DNA of 64,000 nucleotides from Welwitschia mirabilis (taxonomy: Eukaryota; Gnetophyta; Gnetopsida; Welwitschiales), in contig JBOZIK010000001.1 of the NCBI GenBank assembly GCA_051453625.1, positions 156,714,504 to 156,778,503 on the forward strand, read 5' to 3'. Each line of letters begins with the position of its first letter. The stretch's first letter is position 1. This document shows, in pieces, positions 48,261 through 57,784 of the stretch. Position numbers and translations under genes: made by a program. Below the pieces are notes generated by a model. The model saw only the letters and a list, made by a program, of their open reading frames with translations, made no database searches and was not told where the DNA came from.

Positions 48261-49002
48261 TCAAATAATTGTATGCTTACATTTATATGGTTTATTCATT
48301 CAATTAAACCTATACTTAGATTTCATCATCAAGGTGAACTGCATTATACTTTTATTTATAAACCCTTCTGGAAGTGGATTTAATCACTACTCTCCTTTCC
48401 TACCCATGCATGGACTTACTTTGACTTAATATCTTAAGCTTTTCATATTAAAAGATCATGTTACACTAGCCTGAGATGCCTCCAGGAGGTGTGGATCATT
48501 TGTAAGCATGCATCCAGTCATGTACTACTTGTTACTTGTATTGGAGGTATATCGAGTGAAGTATAAGTCTATGGAGTTGAGCCCAACCATGTTTACATAG
48601 TCTAAAACTTGAAGTAGAATCAACTCATATCTAGAGGGTAGTAGATATTGAGTTGGAATTCCATTAATGGAAGTTGTATCCTCCTATTATATTAGTTAGG
48701 TACTATCCTAAAGCTTATCCATTGTATGTGATCAAACAAGTTAACATCCCATTAACTTTATATAAGATATCTTTGTGTGATAAAGAAAAGAAGCTAAAAA
48801 TAAATATAAGACACAATTTTGACATTGTTATTGTATGAAAATCAAAAGGGTCTATAGTTAAGTAGTAATTATGTTATTTTAAATCTTATAATGTTTTAAT
48901 ATGGTCTAAATAAGAATTAATTTTAGATTCCATTATGTATGTTAGTTAATAATGTTAAAAAAATTGCTCAATTAGGGTAATTAAAGTTAGGGTTTTACAT
49001 AA

Positions 49003-49024
49003 TGGTATCAGAGCTTAGGTTAAC
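49003..49024 (+). promoter_or_regulatory. Primer-binding site, element 2
   Basis: TGGTATCAGAGC is complementary to the 3' end of initiator tRNA-Met. It starts 3 bases after the LTR end and is followed by TTAGGTTAAC, as in element 1. It is a perfect 12-mer, better preserved than in element 1. Confidence 0.92.
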
Positions 49025-50046
49025 TTAAAACATGTCTATGTTAATTACTTGAAAATAAATTTACTTATATCCATTATAAACTTAATTACTAATTAATCAG
49101 AAAATCTGATTATATTCATGATAGTCCTCATCCCTAAAGTAATCGTGAAATGAATTATACTCATAAGCATCCCAAGTTATAAATAATTATAGAATTAATT
49201 ATATAGTTACCTTAATTACCAAATAATTATAAAGTTAATTATACCCATTATAATCCTATTTTGTGAATCATCTTGAAGTTAGTTATATTTAAGTTAATCC
49301 CCATTTCCTAAGAAAAAATGAAATTAATCATATTTATAATAGTCCTAATTCTTGCATAATCATGAATTTAATATATCTATGATGGTTCTAATCCATAAAT
49401 GATTAATTAAATTAAATCCATACTAACCCTAATAACCATGCAATTAATAATCCTAGTTACTAAATAATTATATCTATGAAAATCACAATGGTTAAATTAA
49501 TCATAAAGTTGATTATATTTATGATAATCTTAAATCTCTAAATAATCATTTAGTTAATTATATCCATGGTAACTCTAATCACTAAGCAAACTTAAGTAAA
49601 CAATTAATACTTAATTATGTCTTTAAAAACGTTATTACCTTATAAATATGGATAATGATCATTACTTGTGAAACTCATAATCTCATATGATAGCTTATAG
49701 AGCTTGACCATTTTAACAAAAACATAAATAAATATATCATAATTATATATATCCTTAAAAAAATAGTACTAATAAATTAAACCTTTAACTAGTTTATATT
49801 AACTACATAATCAATTATATAATCCCCTCCATGCTTTCTAATTAGAACACTTATTAGTAACTTATGAGTCTAATAGAAAAAATCTCTTTGTGAATAAAAA
49901 AGAGGAATTAACTTGATTATTTAGTCTAAATTAATTACCTAATGGTTATAAAACAATCTTGATTAAGAACATATGAAATTTAACTTATAATATAATTATT
50001 TATTCTATTATCAACTAAATCTAATAATATTTTCCAGTCCTTCTAG
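49025..50046 (+). repeat. 5' leader of element 2, degenerate ~45-bp repeat array
   Basis: From about 49075 to 49600, diverged copies of 'ataaagttaattatatccat' followed by GATAATCCTAATC recur roughly every 40-50 bp, about a dozen times. Element 1 has the same kind of leader at 5709-6665. No open frame. Confidence 0.65.
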
Positions 50047-51560
50047 ATGACTCACACTATTATCAACCAAGTCTTGAGTTGAATTCAATTACACCAACTA
50101 ATCAACATCAAGATAACTCAAGGAATAATAAAAAACATAATGATGGAAATCAACCTCCTATCACTCTTAATCTAGAAGTGTTAATAAGTGCATTCATGAA
50201 GTTTCTATCATAGATAGGAAATTAAGATTTAAACCCATAAATAAACAGTGGTCTCAATCAACTTAATAAGGATGTGAATATGAGGAAGTTAATTCAAACA
50301 TTTGTTAAGTTAAAACCACCAACATTTTTGGAAGGTTTAGATTCATCAAAAGTAGAAGGATGTCTAAGTAATGTTTAAAAGGTTATAGGCACCTTAGAAT
50401 GGGATGAATAGGAAANNNNNNNNNNAAACACTTCTTTAGCTACCTACATGTTAGAAAGAGAAGCTAACTTATAGTGGAAAGCAAAGATGGCAAAGCTAGA
50501 TGAGGTAGAACTTTTATGGAGAGAGTTTAAGTACATATTTAAGGAAAAGTATATAACTAAGCTTTACATTTTTCAAAAGATTACCAAATTCTATAATCTC
50601 AATTAATCTTATAGTATGATTATAGCTTCTTATGAATGTAAAATTGTGAAATTATTAAGATATTTATCACATATAAATCTTGATGAAGAAGCCAAAGCAA
50701 AATGTCTTTATTGATAGTTTTCTTCCTTGAATTGCTACTAAAGTATATATGTTTCAACCTAGAATTTTAGTTGAAGCTACAAAGAAAGCAAAAATAGTAA
50801 AACAAAATTGGCAAATATAATAAGAAAATAAGAAATGAATTCCTCATAAGGATTCTAGACTTAAGAAAAATCAATAACATATGTCTCATTTCCATAAGAA
50901 TTGGAATTTAAATACGATTAGTATCACTAGTAATAATAACAAAAACAGGAATTTCAACCAAAACAAACATGCATCATTCAAAAGAAATTGGAATGTTTTC
51001 AATCAAAGTCATGTAAGAAATTAATTACAAATATCTAATTTTAAGTAGAATCCTAGTCAAAGTCATTATTAAGGTCAATTTAATAATAGCTTTCAATGTT
51101 ATAATTATGAAGAAAATCATAAAGTTACATTAACCTTTTCACATGTATGTGGAACATGTAGTTACTTTATAACATTGATTGTGAACCGACTTCCTGTAAC
51201 TTGGACTAATATCCAACCATCTGATACCTTGCTTCCCAACAACAAAATGATCAGGAGGGCTAGGTCTATCCCTTGTGGGATTATGACCACAACGAGAAAT
51301 CCTATGTTGGACTTGCAAACAACTATGCTGAACTTGTTGCGAATAGTATAGATTTCCATGATACATAGAGCCACCAGTTGAATACTCCTAGATAATAATC
51401 AAAAAATCCTCAAGGATTACATACTATTTAGTTACTAATTGGATGACTTTGAACATCAACAAATAATCAAGGGGTATAATTTTAGAGCTCAGTCATGAAA
51501 GGTAAAGCTTTACTTAATAATCCAAAGGTAATTATTTTACTTATTGTAAAGCAACTCATT
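50047..51560 (+). pseudogene. gag pseudogene, element 2, with foreign insert
   Basis: ATG 50047 (MTHTIINQVLS) corresponds to the gag start of element 1. Homologous blocks follow the same order: R-K-L-I-Q-T-F-V-K-L (50285), W-R-E-F-K-Y-I-F-K-E-K-Y (50520), Y-E-C-K-I-V-K-L-L-R-Y (50630), and a zinc-knuckle start C-Y-N-Y-E-E-N-H (51100). The last is cut by an insert at about 51131-51384, after which gag-related text resumes. Stops, frameshifts and a 10-N gap (50416-50425) are present. The product would have been the capsid/nucleocapsid precursor. Confidence 0.75.
51131..51384. other. Insert of about 250 bp inside gag of element 2
   Basis: Higher GC than the element, with intact CpG-containing words (GAACCGACTTCC, CACAACGAGAAATC), and no counterpart in element 1 between the zinc knuckle and the following CCTCAAGGAT-like block. 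It is open in two overlapping minus-strand frames (51139-51374), neither of which I recognise. ACATGTATGTGGAACATGT near its left edge is a short inverted repeat. Origin unknown. Confidence 0.55.
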
Positions 51561-51639
51561 ACTTTATATGCCTTAGAGCTGTTCTAAGAGAAAAATTATG
51601 TTTTACTCTAATTGAGGAATGCATAATATGTCCATAACT

Positions 51640-51800
51640 AAGGTTAATTAATAGGTTTAAAATTGTACTTTAAGTGGGGAAGATTTCCAAATTCAACCAA
51701 TTGTTATCAATCTAAAAAAATATGATGTTGTTTTATCCATGAATTGGTTGATGCAAAAAAAGGCAATTATAAATTATAAGAAGTATTAAGAAGAGATGAT
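51640..51800 (+). pseudogene. Protease remnant, element 2
   Basis: Reads Y-D-V-V-L-S-M-N-W-L-M-Q-K-K-A-I-I-N-Y, the counterpart of the 7940-8025 block of element 1 (C-terminal half of the retropepsin domain). The catalytic triplet is not found. Confidence 0.7.
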
Positions 51801-52084
51801 AAATCATGGTTGAAAAAACATTTTAAGGTCAATCATCTATAAATAACTTTATTAAAGCAAATCATATAAAGATAAAAATTAAGAAGGGATCATTAGTTTA
51901 TATGTTTTATTTAAAATCAACTAACATAAAGGAATTCAAAACTTTAATAGGGAATATGCCACTAACATAAGATTATCTTAACGTATACACAACAAAGTTA
52001 TGATGACTATCACCTATTTGCAAAGTGGAGTTTGTATTGATTTGATTTAAAGAACTCAACCTATTTCCAAGACATCATGTAGAA

Positions 52085-52720
52085 TGTCTCTTATAAAAAT
52101 GATAGAATTAAAAATTTGAAGGACTTCTACAAAAGGGTTTCATTCATCCTGGTGTATCACTATGGGATGCACCATTGTTATTTGTAAAGAAAAGTACAAA
52201 ATACTTAGGTTTGCATTGATTGTAGATAATTAAATAAAGTTATAATTAAAAACAAGTATTCATTACTAAGAATAGATGACCTCATTGATCAACTCAAGGA
52301 AGCTAAGGTATTTTCTAAAGTTAATTTAAAAATCTAGATATCATTAAGCTCAAATTAAGGTAGAAGATATTCATAAAATAGCTTTCAGAACTTATTATGG
52401 ATATTATGAGTTCATTATCATGCCTTTTAGTTTAACCAATGCTCCTACAGTAATCATGAGCTTTATGAATCACATCATTTAGGGATATTTTAATTTCTTT
52501 ATAATTATATTTATTAATAAGATTCTCATTTATTCTAAATCTTATGAGGAATATAAGAAACACTTGAGAATAGCCTGGAACACTTTAAGAAATCATTGGC
52601 TATATGCTAACATGGAAAAATATTCTTTCTAAAAGGAATCCATTCAATTCTTGGGTCATGTAGTACCTATGGAGGCTATCTATGTTGATCTAGATAAAGT
52701 TAAGATAATTATAAAATGAT
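52085..52720 (+). pseudogene. Reverse transcriptase, element 2 (broken)
   Basis: Same domain order as element 1: K-G-F-H-S-S-W-C-I-type start with frameshift near 52140, [10 protein letters not shown] (52250-52280), '[14 protein letters not shown]', '[18 protein letters not shown]' (52420-52470), and the catalytic region weakened at 52500-52530 (F-I-N-K-I-L-I-Y-S instead of a DD pair). Q-F-L-G-H-V follows near 52645. Multiple stops. Together with RNase H and integrase it forms the pol of a chromovirus of the same family as element 1. Confidence 0.82.
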
Positions 52721-52849
52721 GAATACCTATAACTATTATTGAAGTTAGAAGCTTCCTTGGTCTTGCTGGGTATTATCATTAATTCATCTTTAACTTATCT
52801 AAGATAGATTCTCCTCTAAGAAGTCTTTTAAAGAAAAATAAATAATTTT

Positions 52850-53190
52850 AGTGGATAAAAAATGTCTATAGTTCTTTGATCATCTTAAAGAGTGTTTAAC
52901 TCGTACTTCAATTTTAGCAATGCTAGATGATTCTAAGTTATTTTTAGTTTACACCGATGCATTAGGAGACGGTCTTGGATCTATTCTTGAATAAGATAAA
53001 GAGTAATAGCCTATGGATGAAGGAAACTTAATACACATAAAAGAAACTATCCTATTCATAATTTTGAATTAGCTACAGTAATATTTCTTTTGAAGTTATT
53101 AAAGCATTATCTCTACATTGTTAAATTTCAAGTTTGAACTAGTCATAAGAGTTTAAAATACATTTTCACTTAGCTAAGTTTAAACCTTAG
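52850..53190 (+). pseudogene. RNase H, element 2 (broken)
   Basis: Reads M-L-D-D-S-K-L-F-L-V-Y-T-D-A-L-G-D-G-L-G-S (52918-52980), then N-P-I-L/H-N-F-E-L-A-type text and L-L-K-H-Y-L-Y-I-V-K-F-Q-V (53095-53130), parallel to 9159-9377 in element 1. A stop follows G-S-I-L-E, and the D-L-E-L Asp is Asn. Confidence 0.8.
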
Positions 53191-53429
53191 CCAAATAGGA
53201 TAGATGAAATTTCTATGTGATTTTGATCTTAAAATTTTATACTATGAGGGAAAACAAATTAAAGTTATAGATACTCTTAGTAGATGTGGCTATCTTAAAG
53301 TAAATACAGAAATTCAAACTTAGCTACCTATTATTATTATAAAGGATTAAAATAAAGAAAAACATTGTTAAAAATTAAATATTATTTAGAAAAATTATCA
53401 AACTTAGGAAACTTTAGTATTAATTTAAA

Positions 53430-54294
53430 AGGTACTATTAAATTCAAGGGAAGATTCATGGTTCCTAATGTAGATGAGATTAGATAATGTTTGAATTTCA
53501 TAATACTCTTATATCAGGTCATCTTAAAGAAATAAAAATGTATTAAGATATGAAACAAAAATTTTGGTAGTCAAAAATGAAAAATGATATAGAAAAATTT
53601 GTATCAAAGTGTTTAAATTATTAACAAGCTAAGGCAAGACATAGAAATCCAGTAGGACTACTCTCTCCTCATAATATTCTAGAATATAAATGGGATGTGA
53701 TTTGCATGGATTTTATATTGTAGCTTTTAAGAATACTAAGAGGTAATAACTCAATCATGGATATAGTTGAGAGAATAACTAAGTTAGCATACTTTATTCT
53801 ATTAGTGTCTACTTATAGTGCTGAGGATATAAATAAAGTATACATTCAGAATGTTATTCACTTACGTGATGTGCTCTTAGTAATTATTTCTAATAGAGAT
53901 TAAAAATTTACCCCTAAATTTTGATAAGAAATAAAATTGGATTTAGGAACCAAGTTAAATATAAGTACAACATTTATATTTAAATATATGATTAGGCAAA
54001 AAAAGTCAATCCAATCCTAGAGGATCTTCTTAAAGCATGTGTTCTTTATAAGCCTAAGAGTTGAGAAGAATACCTACATTAGTAGAATTTACATATAATA
54101 ATATTTATCAAAGTTCTGTTTAAATGGTTCCATTTAAAGCTTTATATAGTAAAAAATGCAAAGCATCTACTATATGAATAGAACCAAAAGAAAGATTGAT
54201 GATAGAACCATAAATGTTATAAGAAATGGAAAATAAGATGAGAAGCATTAAGCATATACTAAAGAAAGTAGTAGAGAAGTGAAAGATGTATGTA
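53430..54294 (+). pseudogene. Integrase, element 2 (broken and truncated)
   Basis: Counterpart of 9680-10500 of element 1: F-M-V-P-N-V-D near 53455; zinc-binding region near 53600-53640 (K-C-L-N-Y...Q-A-K); R-H-R-N-P-V-G-L-L near 53645; W-D-V-I-C-M-D-F (first catalytic Asp) near 53690-53715; K-W-E/M-E-N-K-M-R-S near 54220-54245. Similarity to element 1 stops at about 54294, so the C-terminus, chromodomain, polypurine tract and 3' LTR are missing. Confidence 0.78.
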
Positions 54295-55117
54295 CATTTT
54301 TATGCGTATTTGTGCAAATGTTATGTCCTCAAATAAATCCTGAAAATTAAAAAAATATATATTACATAACATAACACACTAATATAGATGGAAGTGACTC
54401 AAATGTCATAATTTCGTCAAAGGCACAAGTGAGGAGAAAGAGAACTTGTTGAGAAATCATTGTCATTAATTAAATTAACGAGTTTTTGTAAGATAGTCTT
54501 ATTTGGCCGAGAGGCCATCCCCAGCCACTAAAATGTCTGGGATGGCATTACTCAATTTTTTTAAATTTTTCTGAAAACGGACTATATTTTGGTAACGATA
54601 TCTAGGGGAACTACGATTGATAGGGCAGCTCTGGCCTGAAACATCTCCGACTTGGTATTTATTTAATACTTTGCATTCATTTATCATTCGTTTTTGTCTC
54701 TAGTTTTTCTCTTAATGGAATGTTTTTCTCCGGTGTACGGTTCAACCGGGATGTTGATGAATGGCAGATGGTGGGCGTGCCAAGAAGCCATGGAAAGCAT
54801 TCTCAAAGGGTGCAAAAAGCATTCTCAAAAGAATGCAACCAGGAATTCTATTCTGCAAAATGTCGTTGCATGTATCCTTTGATTGCAGTTGGAAAAGTCA
54901 GTCTGTGATATTCTCTTTTAAGTCTTCTTCTACACCACTATTACAGAGCAACTTACGGAGCTCCTTATGGTCTGGTCTTCATTTCTGATCTTCTGACGGT
55001 TGCCTAGTTCTCACTATTCATCCATGACAAGCTTAAGCTCTTATAAAGCAGTGAGAAAAGTATTTTGGCTTTTCTGTTTCAATGTTTCAGAAAATAACTT
55101 TTTTGATGTTAAAAATT
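54295..55117. other. GC-richer unidentified segment at the truncation of element 2
   Basis: More balanced composition and many CpGs (GGCCGAGAGGCC-like text near 54504, CCGGTGTACGGTTCAACCGGG near 54732). It shows overlapping open frames of 62-75 codons in three plus frames (54694-54988) and one minus frame (54499-54687), none with a domain I know. AAAGCATTCTCAAA is repeated within 20 bp (54796, 54820). It could be the flank or LTR of the duplicated PTP element downstream, or a gene fragment. Confidence 0.35.
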
Positions 55118-55230
55118 NNNNNNNNNNNNNNNNNNNNNNNNNNNNNNNNNNNNNNNNNNNNNNNNNNNNNNNNNNNNNNNNNNNNNNNNNNNNNNNNNNN
55201 NNNNNNNNNNNNNNNNNAATTCAGTTTTTT

Positions 55231-55250
55231 GAGGGGGGGGGGGGGTGGGG
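55231..55250 (+). repeat. G13-T-G4 run beside an assembly gap
   Basis: GA followed by 13 G, T, 4 G, starting 13 bases after a 100-N gap. It may be real or a sequencing artefact. Confidence 0.6.
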
Positions 55251-55287
55251 TTTCAAATCTTTTCAAATTTTATAGTTATTGAACACC

Positions 55288-55652
55288 GGTCAACCTCATT
55301 ATCAATTAGGACGACCGCTTTCTTCATAATTTTCTATTTGTTAGAGTTTCTTCTCACTGGGTTGACCACATATCTTGTTGGGTTGATCGGTTTACTCCTA
55401 GATTTTTCTGTAAAATATTATAGATTGTGGGTCAACTAAATACTTTATTTAGGTTGACCTCATTCTTCTAGTATTTTTATCTAGTTACATCAGGTTGACC
55501 TCTTATTTTCTCAGGTCGACCAGTCTTTAGCCTAATTTTCTCAGTAAAATTTTTGCCTCAAANNNNNNNNNNCAGCTAATTTTCTTGGGTCGACCGTAAA
55601 CTTACTCCTTATTTTTTTATCTTTTACACAGGTCGACCGATCATGCGATTGA
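55288..55652 (+). repeat. Paired GGTCGACC palindrome array, copy A
   Basis: Ten 8-bp boxes: GGTCAACC 55288, GGACGACC 55309, GGTTGACC 55360, GGTTGATC 55381, GGTCAACT 55430, GGTTGACC 55452, GGTTGACC 55493, GGTCGACC 55514, 55588 and 55631. They come in pairs 21-22 bp apart; the partner of 55588 would fall in the 10-N gap at 55563-55572. Pairs recur about every 63-74 bp. Lies directly upstream of PTP copy A. Confidence 0.9.
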
Positions 55653-56133
55653 TGGCCCGCGTTTGAGGCGGTGCGTCATGGATTTTTAAATCCACCCCCC
55701 CTTTTTCTTTTGTCTTATTCAGTTGACACCTTCTTTGTCATTTTTTGAGCTTTTAGGGGATTCTCTTCCACCTGTTTCACATGTTATTTGTTAGATCTAG
55801 GATTTAGATAGCTTCTTCTCAGCCAAGAGAGGGATATAGGAAGAGAAAAAATGAAGTAGTAGTCAAACCTCTAAGTTATGTTTTCTCTCGAATGTCCTTT
55901 GAGCAAATTTCCCATTTTCAAAAGCATTTTAAGATAAGTCATATTGCTCTTGAGAGGACTTGTGAACCTACGCAATTTCTTGGCCTTAGGGAGATCCAGA
56001 CTCTTCTAGAAGAAGTGAACTAGGGGTATTTTCTCCATGTCTCTGGCACTTGCTACTCCTTAGTTACTAGGCTATTCTACTTGAATGCCAGGTACGATGC
56101 CTCCCAGTCCACCTTTATTACCTATGTTTTTAG
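55309..56133 (+). repeat. Tandem duplication, left unit (array + PTP)
   Basis: Direct repeat of 56231-57055 at a near-constant offset of 919-922 bp, covering the palindrome array, the spacer with CATGGATTTTTAAATCC, and the first part of the PTP gene. Copies differ by scattered substitutions, most of them transitions, and a few small indels. Confidence 0.92.
55808..56133 (+). pseudogene. PTP (Transposase_32-like) pseudogene, copy A, partial
   Basis: Parallel to copy B but with ATA (55808) in place of the start ATG. Reads A-S-S-Q-P-R-E-G, V-V-V-K-P-L-S-Y-V-F-S-R, 'MSFEQISHFQKHFKIS', 'LGLREIQTLLEEVN', stop, then Y-S-L-V-T-R-L-F-Y-L-N-A-R-Y-D. It keeps CGA (55889) where copy B has TGA, and has TAG (56021) where copy B has TGG, so each copy records a different nonsense mutation. 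It diverges after R-Y-D and enters a 100-N gap. Non-functional. Confidence 0.8.
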
Positions 56134-56230
56134 NNNNNNNNNNNNNNNNNNNNNNNNNNNNNNNNNNNNNNNNNNNNNNNNNNNNNNNNNNNNNNNNNNN
56201 NNNNNNNNNNNNNNNNNNNNNNNNNNNNNN

Positions 56231-56577
56231 NNNTGACTGCTTTCTTCCCAATTTTCTCTTTGTTACACTTTCTTCTCACTGGGTCGATCACATATCTTGT
56301 TGGGTTGACCAGTTTGCTCTCAGATTTTTCTATAAAATCTTATAGATGATGGGTTAACCAAATACTTTATTTCAGTTAACCTTATTCTTCTAATGTTTTT
56401 ATCTAGTTACATCAGGTCGACCTCTTATTTTCTTAGGTCGACTGGTCTTTAGTCAGATTTTCTTAGTGAAATTTTCATCTCGAAGGGTCGATCACTAATT
56501 TTCTTAGGTTGACCTCCTCCTTACTCTTTGTTTTTAAATATTTTATAGGGGTCGACCGAACATATGATCGGTTGCCC
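56231..56577 (+). repeat. Paired GGTCGACC palindrome array, copy B
   Basis: Boxes: partial TGACT 56234 (box start inside gap), GGTCGATC 56282, GGTTGACC 56303, GGTTAACC 56352, AGTTAACC 56374, GGTCGACC 56415, GGTCGACT 56436, GGTCGATC 56486, GGTTGACC 56507, GGTCGACC 56550, GGTTGCCC 56570. Pair spacings 21, 22, 21, 21 and 20 bp. Every box has a partner in copy A at +922 or +919, often in a different mutated state. Confidence 0.9.
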
Positions 56578-56727
56578 GCATTTGAGGTGATGCGCCATGG
56601 ATTTTTAAATCCGTCCCCCTCTTTTTCTTTTGTCTCATTTAGTTGGCACCTTCTTTGTCATTTTCTAAGCTCTTGGGGGATACTCTTCCACTTGTTCCAC
56701 ATGTTACTTATCAGACCTGAGATTTAG

Positions 56728-57654
56728 ATGGCTTCTTCTCAGTCAGGAGAGGGATCTAGGAAGAGAAGAAAGGAAGCAGTAGTCAAACCTCCAGGCTATG
56801 TTTTCTCTTGAATGTCCTTTGAGCAACTTTTCCATTTTGAAAAGCATTTTGAGACAAGTCCTATTACTCTTAAGAGGACTTGTAAACCTATGCAATTTCT
56901 TAGCCTCAAGGAGATCCAGACTCTTCTAGAAGAAGTAAACTGGGGATATTTTTTATGCATCTCTAATACTTATTACCCCTTAGTTACCAGGCTATTCTAT
57001 TTAAATGCCAGGTACGATGGCCAGGAAATGCATATTACGGCAGATCTGATAGCTTCCCTCACTGGTCTTTCAAGAGGAAACTAGGGAGAGTACTGGTCCA
57101 TGGTAGAACCTTTGGAGGAAAAATATGTAGCTACTTATCATGTGTGTGGTACATATATTACCTAGAAAAAGACTCTTAAAGCTTCCCAACTTCTTCCTCA
57201 CTTTTGGCTACTGCACCTCATCATGTCTTACAACTTCCTCCTAGTTGCAGAACACAGAGATGAGCTTTCCAACTATCAAGTCTATCTCATGTATGCTTTA
57301 GATCAGAGAAGAGATTTAGATGCTCCTGTAATCATGCTCAAGCACATGGTAAACCAGCTCTAGCCACACAAATAATGTGTCCTGCCCTATCCTTTCCTTA
57401 TCACTTGGATTTGTCATTACTTTGACATTCCTCATTTTTCCAAGCAAGAAATCCAAAAGCCCATGGGGCCTATAAATTGTGGCACATTTTCAAGGATGCA
57501 CATTTTTGAAGAACCTATTGCTCTTTCTAGGCCTAAGGTGAAGGCCTCTCAAACTCCAGAAATTTTTCACCTTATTCATCGGATTGATTTACAGACTCAT
57601 CACATCAAAAAAGCCCTGATTGCCAGTGGGACTCTTGTTGCTGACACCTCTTAG
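56728..57654 (+). pseudogene. PTP (Transposase_32-like) pseudogene, copy B
   Basis: One uninterrupted reading frame of 309 codons from ATG 56728 (MASSQSGEGSRKRRKEAVV, with a basic, possibly nuclear-targeting run) to TAG 57652, broken only by five nonsense codons: TGA 56809, TAG 57082, TAG 57163, TAG 57361, TAA 57373. There are no frameshifts. Family blocks: 'LVTRLFYLNARYD', 'MHITADLIASLTGLSRGN', 'LLPHFWLLHLIMSYNFLL', 'VYLMYALDQRRDLDAPVIML', 'LPYPFLITWICHYFDIPHFS'. The family occurs in plant LTR elements and its role is unknown. The palindrome array ends about 150 bp upstream, and a polypurine tract follows about 110 bp downstream. Confidence 0.85.
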
Positions 57655-57762
57655 AGTGAGGGAGCTTAGGCTTTTACTTTCTCAAAGTCTGATTAAGTCC
57701 TTGTGTTAATTTTTGTATGCTCTCCAGTTTTATTTTGTGTCCTTCCCATCCTTGATTTCATC

Positions 57763-57775
57763 AAAAAGGGGGAGA
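57763..57775 (+). promoter_or_regulatory. Polypurine tract after PTP copy B
   Basis: AAAAAGGGGGAGA, 108 bp after the PTP stop, near-identical to the minus-strand tract at 24550-24565. TGTAACATC at 57785 is a possible LTR start 9 bp later. A second purine run, TTAGGGGGAGAA, lies at 57967. Confidence 0.65.
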
Positions 57776-57784
57776 AAAAGTTCT

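Larger units (their letters stand above)
43707..48999 (+). repeat. 5' LTR of element 2, very long, internally duplicated
   Basis: The right edge is firm: TTACA at 48999 followed by the primer site. The left edge (TGTCACC at 43707) is a candidate only, by analogy with TGTCATACCC of element 1. 44160-44490 matches 11400-11790, and 48260-48780 matches 12380-12960. Inside, 45391-46801 is repeated as 46902-48260. There is a TATA box at 44873 and tandem arrays upstream of it. Total length is about 5.3 kb including the duplication and gaps (46802-46901, 47925-47934). Confidence 0.7.

Noticed and set aside
54694-54988. Overlapping small open frames in three plus frames, with a possible GT-AG intron at about 54896-54946
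   Set aside because: The intron would be about 50 bp, too short for plants, and no frame shows a recognisable protein.
55288-56577. CRISPR-like array of short repeats with regular spacers
   Set aside because: This is plant nuclear DNA. The boxes are 8-bp palindromes at alternating spacing and lie inside a 922-bp duplication, unlike a CRISPR array.
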